Source: Clostridia bacterium (GTDB lineage Bacteria > Bacillota > Clostridia > Oscillospirales > Oscillospiraceae). From it: a stretch of DNA of 64,000 bases. Position numbers and translations under genes: made by a program. Of this stretch, positions 26,913-35,623 are shown piece after piece (position 1 is the first letter of the stretch; each line of letters begins with the position of its first letter). The stretch lies in the NCBI GenBank assembly GCA_009929315.1, contig SAAS01000008.1, positions 51,946-115,945 of the forward strand, in the 5' to 3' direction. The notes below the pieces were generated by a model. That model did no database searches. It saw only the letters and a program-made list of their open reading frames with translations, and had not been told where the DNA came from.

Positions 26913-27662
26913 TTATCTATGCATCTCCCACATGACAATCGAGGCCGCCACGGCGGCGTTCAGGGATTCGCAGTTTTGACGCATTGGTATTATTAAAGTC
27001 CCCTCGCATATTTCAAGAAGTTCGTTTGACAGCCCCCTGCCCTCGCTGCCGATTGCAACGGCAGTTTGCTTGAGGCTTATTTTGCGAATATCCTCCGCTC
27101 CCTCACGTAGAGCGGCGCCTAAAAGCTTGATTCCGTTTTGGTTTAAAAAACTTTTCAGCTCTTCCAAAGTCATTTCAGCGACGGCCTGTCTGAAAACTCC
27201 GCCCATAGTGGCTCTGACTGTTTTGGGATTATATAAATCCGCGCAGTCCCCCACAAGAATAACAAGCTCTGTGCCCATTGCGTCAGCGGTTCGGATAACT
27301 GTGCCGACATTTCCGGGGTCCTGAACATTTTCAAGGATTATCGCGTTTTTAACAGGCTTATCCCCTGCTCCGGTATTTGGAATCTTCACGCTGAAAACAG
27401 GTCCCGCGGAGTTTTTAAGCGGTGAAACATGCTGCATGAGCTCCTCCGGACAGCTAAATTGAGCTACTCCCGAAGGCAATGCAAAATTCGGTTCACCGGC
27501 CCAGAGAACGCAGCTAATTTCCGCGCCGAATGATATTGCCTCCCTCAGAGTTTTCTCCCCGTCGCAGACAAATTCACCGCTTTGCTTTCTGTAAGCCCCG
27601 TCCGACGACAGCTCTTTCAAATGGCTTATTATTCGGTTTTTTCTCGATGTAATATGCTCCAC
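26913..27662 (-). CDS. TrmH/SpoU-family 2'-O-methyltransferase
   Basis: 249 residues. An N-terminal L30e-like substrate-binding region (SRKNRIISHLKEL) is followed by the knotted SPOUT domain with its three motifs: ENVQDPGNVGTVIRTADAMG, IGSEGRGLS and PMRQNCESLNAAVAASI. Members methylate a ribose 2'-OH in rRNA or tRNA; the target cannot be told here. The start is GTG at 27662, with GGAGG 5 nt ahead. It lies upstream of dprA by 25 nt and is probably co-transcribed with it. Confidence 0.9.
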   Translation of the reverse strand: MEHITSRKNRIISHLKELSSDGAYRKQSGEFVCDGEKTLREAISFGAEISCVLWAGEPNFALPSGVAQFSCPEELMQHVSPLKNSAGPVFSVKIPNTGAGDKPVKNAIILENVQDPGNVGTVIRTADAMGTELVILVGDCADLYNPKTVRATMGGVFRQAVAEMTLEELKSFLNQNGIKLLGAALREGAEDIRKISLKQTAVAIGSEGRGLSNELLEICEGTLIIPMRQNCESLNAAVAASIVMWEMHR

Positions 27663-27713
27663 TTCGTCCTCCGGATAAGATCATACGGTTTAAATGCGTT
27701 TTCTCACATGACA

Positions 27714-27749
27714 AGGCTGCGGCGGGGCATCTTTGCCCTGCCACAGCCT
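27714..27749 (-). terminator. Stem-loop after lysS
   Basis: A long 15-bp imperfect stem (AGGCTG...CAGCCT outer pairs, GGGC/GCCC inner pairs) lies 9 nt past the lysS stop. No U-run follows, so it may protect the mRNA end rather than terminate by itself. Confidence 0.5.
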
Positions 27750-27757
27750 ATCTGCAT

Positions 27758-29257
27758 TTAAGCGTCTATGGGTTTCATTGTCGGAAACAGAATAATCTCT
27801 CTAATCGAATCAACGCCTGTAAGCAGCATGACACAGCGGTCAATGCCGATGCCCAGACCACCTGTCGGAGGCAGACCGTATTCGAGCGCCGTAATAAAAT
27901 CGTCGTCCATCATGTTGGCCTCGGCGTCGCCTTTTTTGCGTAGCTCAACCTGCTTCTGGAAGCGCTGCTTCTGGTCAATCGGGTCGTTCAGCTCGGAAAA
28001 GGCGTTGCCCATTTCGCTGTGGCAAATAAAGAGCTCGAAACGCTCGGTAAGTCTTCCGTCCTTCGGACTGCGTTTTGCCAGCGGAGAAACGTCAACGGGG
28101 TGCATGGTAATGAAGGTGGGCTGCACAAGCTTTGCCTCAACCTTCTGGTCGAAGCATTCATAAAGAGCGTTGCCCCAGGTCTTTTCCTTCTCCTTCGGAA
28201 TCTCAACTCCGACGGATTTGGCGAGCGCTATGGCTTCCTCGTCGGTTTTAACGGGCAGGAAGTCAACTCCGAGGTGTTTTTTAACCGCATCGGCCATTGT
28301 CAGGCGCTCCCAACCGGGAGCAAGGCTGACAGACTCGCCCTGCCATGTCAGCTCATAGATGCCCAAAATGTCCATCGCGGCGCTTGAGAGCAGCTCCTCG
28401 AATAAATCCATCATATCGTTAAAATCAGCGTAAGCCTCATAAAGCTCGACAGTTGTGAACTCGGGATTGTGCTTTGTGTCCATTCCCTCATTGCGGAAAA
28501 TACGCCCGATTTCGTAAACGCGCTCAATGCCGCCGACAACAAGCCGCTTTAAATGGAGCTCGGTAGCTATGCGAAGGTACATATCCATATTAAGAGTGTT
28601 GTGATGAGTGATAAACGGACGAGCCGAAGCGCCGCCCGAAATAGTGTTAAGTACGGGCGTTTCAACTTCCATATATCCGCGACTGTCAAGAAAAGTGCGG
28701 ACATGGCGAATAAAGCGGCTGCGTATTTCAAAGTTGCGGCGAACCTCGGGGTTAACGATGAGGTCGACGTAGCGCTGACGGTAGCGGGTTTCAAGGTCGG
28801 TCAACCCGTGGAACTTTTCAGGCAGGGGAAGCAGCGACTTGGAAAGAAGCGTTACGCTCTTGCAGTGGACGGAAATCTCGCCCTTGCGGGTGCGAAAAAC
28901 AAAGCCCTCAACGCCGACAATATCGCCGATATCCCATTTTTTAAACTCTCCGAAGGCTTCCTCGCCCAAATCGTCAACCCTGACATAAAGCTGAATCCTG
29001 CCCTTGTCGTCAAGAAGGTCGGCAAAAAAAGCTTTTCCCATGTCGCGCTTGGACATTAGGCGGCCCGCCAGGGAGACGTCTTTCTCTTCCCAAACCTCAA
29101 AGTTAGCCTTGATTTCTTCGCTGTATGCCGTTCTCTTATACTTTGTAAGAGTAAACGGGTCTTTATTTTCCTCGCGCAGCTTTGATAGCTTATCGCGGCG
29201 GACTTGCAAAATTTCTGATATGTCGCTTACTTCCTCAGGTATCATTTCCGGGCTCAT
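27758..29257 (-). CDS. lysS: Lysyl-tRNA synthetase, class II
   Basis: 499 residues; charges tRNA-Lys. N-terminal OB-fold anticodon-binding domain (about 55-160), then the class II core: motif 2 [17 protein letters not shown] and motif 3 [17 protein letters not shown]. The start follows GGGAGG. It lies downstream of greA, as in many Firmicutes, but a hairpin terminator sits in the 129-nt gap. Confidence 0.96.
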   Translation of the reverse strand: MSPEMIPEEVSDISEILQVRRDKLSKLREENKDPFTLTKYKRTAYSEEIKANFEVWEEKDVSLAGRLMSKRDMGKAFFADLLDDKGRIQLYVRVDDLGEEAFGEFKKWDIGDIVGVEGFVFRTRKGEISVHCKSVTLLSKSLLPLPEKFHGLTDLETRYRQRYVDLIVNPEVRRNFEIRSRFIRHVRTFLDSRGYMEVETPVLNTISGGASARPFITHHNTLNMDMYLRIATELHLKRLVVGGIERVYEIGRIFRNEGMDTKHNPEFTTVELYEAYADFNDMMDLFEELLSSAAMDILGIYELTWQGESVSLAPGWERLTMADAVKKHLGVDFLPVKTDEEAIALAKSVGVEIPKEKEKTWGNALYECFDQKVEAKLVQPTFITMHPVDVSPLAKRSPKDGRLTERFELFICHSEMGNAFSELNDPIDQKQRFQKQVELRKKGDAEANMMDDDFITALEYGLPPTGGLGIGIDRCVMLLTGVDSIREIILFPTMKPIDA

Positions 29258-29300
29258 TTATTGTCCTCCCAAAAGCTTTACACGCCTTGCGTAATAGTAT

Positions 29301-29330
29301 AAAAAGCTCCTCCCGCTTAGGGGAGGGCTG
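29301..29330 (-). terminator. Terminator between greA and lysS
   Basis: On the minus strand a CCTCCC/GGGAGG stem extended by AGC/GCT closes a short loop and is followed by a run of five T. It probably limits read-through from greA into lysS. Confidence 0.75.
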
Positions 29331-29386
29331 TGCCGAAGCTGCGCTCCCTCCCGGGAACAGCGCGCAGACGGCGTGGAGTCTCTGTT

Positions 29387-29863
29387 CTAGTTTTCGATGG
29401 AAACTATTTTGAATTTGAGTTCGCCTAAAGGCGCAGCAACCGCAATGCTCTCTCCGGCTGCGCGCCCCATAAGTGCGCGCCCGAAGGGAGATTCGTCGGA
29501 AATACGTCCCTGCGCGGGATTCGCTTCCTGCGAACCGACAACCAAATACTCCTCGCTTGCGCCGTCGTCAAGGCTCTCCACCTTCACCTTACTTCCAAGC
29601 GAAATGATGTTGGCAGTTTCCTTCGTTTCAATGACCTCGGCATTTTCGAGGATATTTTTAAGCTCGGCAATTTTGGAATAGAGTTTCCCCTGTTCCGTCT
29701 TTGCCTCGTCATATTCACTGTTTTCTGATAAATCGCCGAAGGAACGCGCCTCTTTAATCAGCTCGGATACTTCCTTTTCCCGAACGGTTTCAAGATAGAA
29801 AAGCTCCTCCCGAATTTCGTTCAGACGCTCTTGACTCATTTTGAACTTTGCATCACTTGCCAT
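29387..29863 (-). CDS. greA: Transcription elongation factor GreA
   Basis: 158 residues; rescues backtracked RNA polymerase by stimulating RNA cleavage. The N-terminal coiled coil carries the acidic tip DLSENSEYDEAK; the C-terminal FKBP-like domain ends SPFGRALMGRAAGESIAVAAPLG. ATG 29863 (MASDAKFKMSQ) is used, since the extra upstream residues are not family-like. It has a perfect-consensus promoter. Confidence 0.96.
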   Translation of the reverse strand: MASDAKFKMSQERLNEIREELFYLETVREKEVSELIKEARSFGDLSENSEYDEAKTEQGKLYSKIAELKNILENAEVIETKETANIISLGSKVKVESLDDGASEEYLVVGSQEANPAQGRISDESPFGRALMGRAAGESIAVAAPLGELKFKIVSIEN

Positions 29864-29937
29864 AGTACCTGTCCCTTCATTTTTGAATATTGGGCTTACT
29901 ATATACATTTAAATAAAGATTCACACCATATTAAGGT

Positions 29938-29966
29938 ATTATAGATAGAAATTTACGGCATGTCAA
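29938..29966 (-). promoter_or_regulatory. Promoter for greA
   Basis: Minus-strand -35 TTGACA (29961-29966), 17-nt spacer, -10 TATAAT (29938-29943): full consensus, about 75 nt before the greA start. Confidence 0.85.
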
Positions 29967-29982
29967 GAAGATAAGCTTGCAA

Positions 29983-31179
29983 TCATTTGTCGATTAGCGC
30001 TTTTATCTCATCCAAAGCCGCGATAAGCTGCGGGTCCTTGTCGTGTTCAAGAAGCCCCGAAACCAGTTTTGCCTCATCCTCCTTTGAGATAGAAACGGAA
30101 ATATCGGGCGCAAGCCCTCCCTTTTCCGAAAGATCAACTCTCTTCGGGGTCAGATAGCTGTTGGTTGAAATGTGAACGGCGCTTCCGTCTCTGAGCACTA
30201 TGTTGACCTGCGAGCGCGCCTTACCCGTTGTGTGTGTTCCGACAAGGCTGGAAAGATCGTATTCCGAAAGAGCGGCTGCAAAGAACTCTGCCGCGCTGTA
30301 ACTGTTCTCATTTACCAGCACCGTCATGGGAATCTCAACGCAGTCGGCATCTGATCTCTTAACCGTTTCCTCTCCCTGCTCATTGACCGATACGAACATA
30401 TCCCCTTCCGGCAGCAGATGGTCGAGCGCTTTAAGAAGCTCACTCAGAAGGCCACCCGGATTGTTGCGCACATCAAAAACAATACCTTTTGCGCCGTCGG
30501 CAACAAGCCCGTCAACGGCCGAGATAATCTCGTCGCCGGAATCTCCTTCAAAGTTTTTAATTTTGATATAGCCGATATTGCCGTCGAGCATTTCATATTT
30601 AACGGGCTTTGAGAAAACAGTTTTGGCCGCCACCTCAATGCTTCTTTCGGTGCCGTCCTGCGAGCGAAGAGTCAGTTCAAAATCTGCGCCCTGCTTTTCC
30701 TCAATCAGCTGCTTCACCTCGTCAGAGGTCTTCCCCGAAAGAGCCTGACCGTCAATGGCGACCATCAAATCCCCGATATTAATTCCCGCCTGACTTGCGG
30801 GGGAATCCTCAAGGACAACGGTAACTTTATAAAGTCCGCTGTTTTCGTCCTTTTCTATTGTCACGCCGATACCAGTGTAGCTGTTGCTCTGGTATTGCTG
30901 ATACTGCTCATACTGCTCGTCGGTCATGTAATAGCTCCAGCGGTCATCGATGGCGGCAATCATGGCGCTGTAAGCCGCGTCCGATACCTTCTCCATGTCG
31001 GGCTGCCCCACATAGTCTTTGTCGATCGCGCTGTATATCTCCGCAAATTTCGCGGCAAACGGAATACTGTCCGCGCTGCCAAACTCAAAAACAACAAAGG
31101 CGGCAAAACAAAGGCTTGCAAGCAAAAAGCCTGCAAAGCATACAAGAACAAGCGTAACCGCGTTGAAACGTTTTTTCAT
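29983..31179 (-). CDS. S41-family C-terminal processing protease with PDZ domain
   Basis: 398 residues. One N-terminal membrane anchor (about 8-30) puts the rest outside. A PDZ domain (about 100-180, GIGVTIEKDENSG ... PASQAGINIGD) recognises substrate ends; the protease core has FDVRNNPGGLL, the serine in ENSYSAAEFFA and the lysine in TTGKARSQ, forming the Ser/Lys dyad. The family trims exported proteins. It ends the ftsE-ftsX-M23 cluster, an order seen in many bacteria, so wall hydrolases are plausible substrates. Confidence 0.93.
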   Translation of the reverse strand: MKKRFNAVTLVLVCFAGFLLASLCFAAFVVFEFGSADSIPFAAKFAEIYSAIDKDYVGQPDMEKVSDAAYSAMIAAIDDRWSYYMTDEQYEQYQQYQSNSYTGIGVTIEKDENSGLYKVTVVLEDSPASQAGINIGDLMVAIDGQALSGKTSDEVKQLIEEKQGADFELTLRSQDGTERSIEVAAKTVFSKPVKYEMLDGNIGYIKIKNFEGDSGDEIISAVDGLVADGAKGIVFDVRNNPGGLLSELLKALDHLLPEGDMFVSVNEQGEETVKRSDADCVEIPMTVLVNENSYSAAEFFAAALSEYDLSSLVGTHTTGKARSQVNIVLRDGSAVHISTNSYLTPKRVDLSEKGGLAPDISVSISKEDEAKLVSGLLEHDKDPQLIAALDEIKALIDK

Positions 31180-31267
31180 AAGCTCCCCCGATTCTCTTCG
31201 GTCTTCATCGATGAGGATTTAAGGCCGGAGGCGGAATAGTATATTATTGTCGTAAAAGCCGAAATTA

Positions 31268-31294
31268 GCCGGGCAGTCCAAAAAACTGCCCGGC
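31268..31294. terminator. Stem-loop between the M23 and S41 genes
   Basis: A perfect 10-bp stem (GCCGGGCAGT/ACTGCCCGGC) with a 7-nt loop lies 20 nt after the M23 gene stop. The U-run is weak, so it may give partial termination. Confidence 0.6.
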
Positions 31295-31314
31295 AATTAT
31301 TACTTAGCCGTTCT

Positions 31315-32514
31315 TTAGAAATAGTTCATCGGGTCTACAAGCTGTCCCCCGATTCGAATCTCGAAGTGACAGTGCGGACCGGTTGACCAGCCTGTCGAAC
31401 CCACATAGCCGATGGTCTGTCCCTTTGTTACGGTTGCTCCCGCTGATACCGCCATTGAGCTCATGTGAGCATAAAGCGTCGAGTTGCCGTTTCCGTGGCT
31501 GATAACAACGTAGTTGCCGTAGGAACTGCTGTAAACCGCGGTGACAACTGTTCCCGCGTCGGCGGCGACTATCGTCGCTCCCGCAGAAGCAGAAATATCA
31601 ACACCCGAGTGGAAGCGTTTATCCCCGAAAATCGGGTGGATTCTGTACCCGAAGCCGGAGCCGATGGTTGTGCAGGAGGGAACGGGCCACATGAAAGTTC
31701 CCGAGCCCTTGGTTACGGTTTGACCCGCCTGAGCAGCCAGTTTCTGCTGTCTTTCAAGCTCTGCTACCTGCGCCGCTATCTGGCTGCGGATTGCGGCCTC
31801 CTGTTTTTCGTTAGCCGCATACTCGGTTTTATACTTTTCGATGTCCTTTTCAAGGTCTGCGATTATCGCTTCCGCCTCGGCAATCTGCTTTTCAAGCCCT
31901 GCCTTTTTTTCGAGAAGCTCGGCCTGCTTGTCCTGCTGCTCCTTCAAGGTTTCCTCATACTCGGCCTTGACATCCGCAACATGCTGCACAGCTGCCAGAT
32001 ATTCGTCCTCAAGCTGCTTGTCGTAATTCATTATGGTTGAAATATCGCTTATTTTTGCAAGAAGGTCTGTGAAGCTGCTTGCTTTGAAAATTATTGAATA
32101 GTATGTAAGACTTCCGGATTCCTCCATGGCTCTCATACGAACCCGAAGCGCTTCTTTCTGGTCTTCCGCATCCTGCTTGGCCTTTTCAAGCTCCTTGGCT
32201 TTTTCTTCAATCAAATTGCCGTAAAGCTCAATCTGCTCGTCAATCAGCTCAATCTCCTGACGGGTAAGCTCGTTTTGCTCGTCGAGAGCTTCCTTTTGAG
32301 CAATCGCCGAATCCTGCTGGCCCTTAAGGTCGTTAAGCTTTGTCGACAATGCAGCCTTTTGCTGCGCGATTGCCGCCTGCTGGCTCTTAAGCGCGTTAAT
32401 TTCGGTCTGTGACACCGCAAAGGCGCTGCTTAGCGCACCAAACAGCAGTGACGCCACAAAAATAAGCACCAGAACAATACAAATTGTTGTGACAAGCTTC
32501 TTATTTTTCTGCAT
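31315..32514 (-). CDS. EnvC/PcsB-like M23 peptidase with N-terminal coiled coil
   Basis: 399 residues. A signal peptide or anchor (about 5-32) is followed by two coiled-coil stretches (about 35-115 and 150-260, rich in Gln, Lys and Glu), then a LytM/M23 domain at 285-399. Zinc ligands are visible: the H of RFHSGVDIS, and HCHFE near the end; the H of TLYAHMSS is also kept, so the enzyme may be active rather than a mere activator. It lies just after ftsX; FtsEX is known to control such coiled-coil hydrolases in septum splitting. Start ATG 32514 follows GGAGG. Confidence 0.92.
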   Translation of the reverse strand: MQKNKKLVTTICIVLVLIFVASLLFGALSSAFAVSQTEINALKSQQAAIAQQKAALSTKLNDLKGQQDSAIAQKEALDEQNELTRQEIELIDEQIELYGNLIEEKAKELEKAKQDAEDQKEALRVRMRAMEESGSLTYYSIIFKASSFTDLLAKISDISTIMNYDKQLEDEYLAAVQHVADVKAEYEETLKEQQDKQAELLEKKAGLEKQIAEAEAIIADLEKDIEKYKTEYAANEKQEAAIRSQIAAQVAELERQQKLAAQAGQTVTKGSGTFMWPVPSCTTIGSGFGYRIHPIFGDKRFHSGVDISASAGATIVAADAGTVVTAVYSSSYGNYVVISHGNGNSTLYAHMSSMAVSAGATVTKGQTIGYVGSTGWSTGPHCHFEIRIGGQLVDPMNYF

Positions 32515-32623
32515 AGATACCTCCCGCACGCGATGCGCGCTCTTGTAAATCTCTCCATCCGAGGGACAGCCTATCTCTCCCGGGATTCGGAAAGTTCAAA
32601 GCTCCGGTAATCGAAGCAAAAAA

Positions 32624-33514
32624 TCAAACCTTAAGATAATTTCGTATGGCAATAGTTCCGCCGAAGGTGCCGACAACAACTCCTATTGCCGCAAATACGC
32701 CGGCAAGGGGCAAAACAAGCGTTGAAAACGCAAGAACGCTTACGTATGTACCCGCAATGCTCGTCATAATCTTGTCGCAAATAAGCGTGTAAATTCCCCA
32801 CTCGAGCAGCAGCGCGATTCCGGAACCGATAAGGCCCAGAACCAGACCCTCGATGACAAAGGGCGTTCGGATAAAGCTGTTGGTAGCTCCAACCATCTTC
32901 ATAATGGCGATTTCTTCTCTTCGTCCGAAGGTGGTGAGCTTAATGGTGTTAGACATGATAAACACCGAGACAACGAACAGAATTACGATTAAAACGAGAG
33001 ATACCGCGCTGACAATGTTTCTGGCGGTGACGAAGCCCTGTGATATATCAAGCTGGGCGCTCACATCGGCAATGCCCTCAACAGCTCTCAAATCAGTGTC
33101 GGTCTTAGCCATAAGGCTTATATCGTCGAGATAGACAACATATCTGTCACGAAAAACAGAGGCGTCGATGTCGTTGAAAAGGGAATCGTTTTCATAGCCC
33201 TTCTTGAAAGAATCCATCGCCTCTTCGCGAGTGACAAATTCGACTTTGCTTACGTTGGGAATAGCGGCTATTTCGGGCTCGAGCGCTTGCGCCTGAGTTT
33301 CGGAATAGCTTTCGTCAACAAAAGCGAGCATTTCATTTTCGCTCTCAAGCTTGTTTATAAAAGCGTCGATATTGAACGCAAGCAAGGAGAAGCTTCCCAT
33401 AATAACAAGACAGGCGATTATTATCGTGACCGAAGCAAAGGACATGAAGCCGTGAGTGGTAATACTTCTAAAGCCCTCTTTAAAAAGATAACCAATTTTA
33501 TTCATGAATCCCAT
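32624..33514 (-). CDS. ftsX: Cell-division protein FtsX
   Basis: 296 residues with four membrane segments: one near residue 35-55, then a large extracellular loop (about 60-165) and three more from about 180 on. The FtsX permease-like C-terminal domain is recognisable (NTIKLTTFGRREEIAIMKMVGATNSFIRTPFVIEG). It transmits FtsE ATPase action to wall hydrolases. The start overlaps the ftsE stop; ATG 33514 is taken, but ATG 33505 (MNKIGYLF) is an equal alternative. Confidence 0.94.
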   Translation of the reverse strand: MGFMNKIGYLFKEGFRSITTHGFMSFASVTIIIACLVIMGSFSLLAFNIDAFINKLESENEMLAFVDESYSETQAQALEPEIAAIPNVSKVEFVTREEAMDSFKKGYENDSLFNDIDASVFRDRYVVYLDDISLMAKTDTDLRAVEGIADVSAQLDISQGFVTARNIVSAVSLVLIVILFVVSVFIMSNTIKLTTFGRREEIAIMKMVGATNSFIRTPFVIEGLVLGLIGSGIALLLEWGIYTLICDKIMTSIAGTYVSVLAFSTLVLPLAGVFAAIGVVVGTFGGTIAIRNYLKV

Positions 33515-34193
33515 AGCAGTAATACCCATCCATTCCGTCACTGATTATCGAGCCCTGGTCAAGCGCAACAACACGCTTGCAAAAAGAGTTAACCAGCTCC
33601 TTTTCGTGTGTTACGACAAGAACCGTGGTTCCCAGTTCGTTTATTTTTTCGAGCAGAAGCATGAGCTCAAGACTCTTAACAGGATCAAGGTTGCCTGTCG
33701 GCTCGTCCGCTATAATGAGGCTGGGACTATTAACCAGAGCGCGGGCGATTGCGACACGCTGCTGCTCGCCGCCCGATAGCTCCTGAGGAAGGCGCTTTTC
33801 GCGTCCCTCAAGCCCGACAAGCTCAAGGACATAGGGCACTCGCTCGGAAATCTCCTTGTTGCTTGCACCGACGACGCGCATTGCAAACGCGACATTCTCG
33901 TAAACATTTTTGTCATCGATAAGTCTGAAATCCTGAAAAATAACTCCCAGGGTTCGGCGCAGCTTGGGCAGCTTGCGTGCCTTGATTTTGCGCAGATTGA
34001 AGTTATTCACATAGATTTCTCCGTCGGTCGGTAAAACCTCTCCGGTGAGAAGCTTGATGATTGTCGTTTTGCCGGAACCCGAGGGCCCCACCAAAAATAC
34101 GAACTCACCTTCACTGATTTCAAGGTCAATGCCGTTAGCGGCAACTGTTCCGCTGTTTTCATAGACCATTGAAACATTACTCAAACGAACCAT
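33498..34193 (-). CDS. ftsE: Cell-division ATP-binding protein FtsE
   Basis: 231 residues, ABC ATPase. Walker A GPSGSGKTT, Q-loop FQDFRLIDDKNVYENVAF, signature LSGGEQQRVAIARAL and Walker B LIIADEPTGNLDP are complete. Its membrane partner FtsX overlaps its 3' end. The start follows GGAGGAAAATCAAT. Confidence 0.95.
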   Translation of the reverse strand: MVRLSNVSMVYENSGTVAANGIDLEISEGEFVFLVGPSGSGKTTIIKLLTGEVLPTDGEIYVNNFNLRKIKARKLPKLRRTLGVIFQDFRLIDDKNVYENVAFAMRVVGASNKEISERVPYVLELVGLEGREKRLPQELSGGEQQRVAIARALVNSPSLIIADEPTGNLDPVKSLELMLLLEKINELGTTVLVVTHEKELVNSFCKRVVALDQGSIISDGMDGYYCYGIHE

Positions 34194-34260
34194 ATTGATT
34201 TTCCTCCATTTGCGGGAACGATTTGCCTATGCGTTTTGGATACAAAGCGGCAAGGTGTAA

Positions 34261-35355
34261 TCAGCCCTTTATATTCTGGGAGTTGAGATATTTTTTGACC
34301 ATCAAAGCAACCTTAAAGACTATTGCGTGGTCGAACTCGCGCAAATCAAGGCCTGTCAGCTTTTTTATCTTCTCCAAACGGTAAACAAGCGTGTTTCTGT
34401 GTACAAAAAGCTTTCTGGAAGTTTCGGACACGTTAAGGTTGTTCTCAAAGAATTTGTTGATTGTGTAAAGCGTTTCCTGGTCCAGGGATTCAATCGGGTT
34501 CTTCTTGAACACCTCGCTTAAAAACATTTCGCAAAGCGTGGTGGGAAGCTGATAAATAATGCGGCCGATGCCGAGACTCTCGTAATGGATGACGCTTTTG
34601 TCGGTTTCAAAAACCTTTCCGACCTCAATCGCCACCTGGGCTTCTTTGAAACGGTCCGCAAGCTCGCGAAGATGTCTTGAAACAGTGCCGATACCGATGA
34701 CGGTCTTGACAAGAAGCTCGGAGTTTATAGCGCTGCCGACCTTGTCGGCCAGCTGGCAAAGCTCTCTAGCTTCGACGCCCGGCTCGATTTCCTTAATGAG
34801 CACGATATCGGTTTCGCTCATGCTCAGGACAAAGTCCTTTTGCCTGTCGGGGAAAAGTCCCTGCACCAGTTCGAGTGTGGCGATGACGGACTTCTCCATC
34901 TGACGAATAAGGAGAACCGCACGCGGCACATCCGTAACAAAGTTAAGCTCCTTTGCGCGGACATAGACGTCTCCGGGAAGGATATTGTCGGAAATGATGT
35001 TTTTTACAAAAGTAACCTTATTGTATTTCTCATCATAATTGGCTTTCGCTTCGTTGAAAGCAACCGCTGCCATAATGCAGATACTTCTGGAAAGGGTATC
35101 TCTGCCCTCAACGAAGACCGCATAGTCGAAGCGGGAATTGGGGCTGCCTAAAATTTTGTAAGTCCTTGTGCCCGAGGTAAAGAACTGATCCGAAAGATCG
35201 CCGCCGGAGATTCCCTGTAAATTTTCGAGTTTTGTGCCAATCAGGGAAAGCTCGCTGCACGCCACAACAAAGCCCTCGGAGTCAATAACTCCGATACATC
35301 TGTCCGTGGCTTCTTTCATCTGAACAATGACGCTCTGAAAAATCCTACTTGACAT
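34261..35355 (-). CDS. CdaR/PucR-family transcriptional regulator
   Basis: 364 residues. The N-terminal part (about 1-130) is a sensory region (IGVIDSEGFVVACSELSLIGTKL), the middle a GGDEF-like CdaR domain, and the C-terminus a PucR-type helix-turn-helix (LYTINKFFENNLNVSETSRKLFVHRNTLVYRLEKIKKLTGLDLREFDHAI). Relatives respond to sugar acids or purines; the effector here is unknown. ATG 35355 follows AGGAGGAGC. Its promoter is flanked by an 11-bp inverted repeat. It is 67 nt upstream of ftsE, so a link to the division genes is possible. Confidence 0.85.
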   Translation of the reverse strand: MSSRIFQSVIVQMKEATDRCIGVIDSEGFVVACSELSLIGTKLENLQGISGGDLSDQFFTSGTRTYKILGSPNSRFDYAVFVEGRDTLSRSICIMAAVAFNEAKANYDEKYNKVTFVKNIISDNILPGDVYVRAKELNFVTDVPRAVLLIRQMEKSVIATLELVQGLFPDRQKDFVLSMSETDIVLIKEIEPGVEARELCQLADKVGSAINSELLVKTVIGIGTVSRHLRELADRFKEAQVAIEVGKVFETDKSVIHYESLGIGRIIYQLPTTLCEMFLSEVFKKNPIESLDQETLYTINKFFENNLNVSETSRKLFVHRNTLVYRLEKIKKLTGLDLREFDHAIVFKVALMVKKYLNSQNIKG

Positions 35356-35402
35356 GGTTGCTCCTCCTAATAAAAAAAGCAATGAAAACTGACCGTTTTA
35401 AC

Positions 35403-35431
35403 ATAATAACCTATTTTATTGCTTTTTTCAA
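35403..35431 (-). promoter_or_regulatory. Promoter of the CdaR-like gene with flanking inverted repeat
   Basis: Minus-strand -35 TTGAAA (35426-35431) and -10 TATTAT (35403-35408) are 17 nt apart. Arms of an 11-bp inverted repeat (AAAAAAGCAAT) lie at 35373-35383 and 35418-35428; one overlaps the -35 side and the other falls in the early leader. A self-regulating operator would look like this. Confidence 0.6.
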
Positions 35432-35623
35432 TATATTTTTGAGGAAATTTTGTAAATTTTTTTAAATACGCACCATGTTATTCTCTGTTTTCATCATTTG
35501 CAGCCACATAAAATCGTTAAATATTCATAATATTGTTATCAACTTAACAAAAAATATCTCAGCCTCTGCGAAATATTATTTTGGCACCAAGTACATATAA
35601 GATAAAGATTTTTAGTCATTTTA

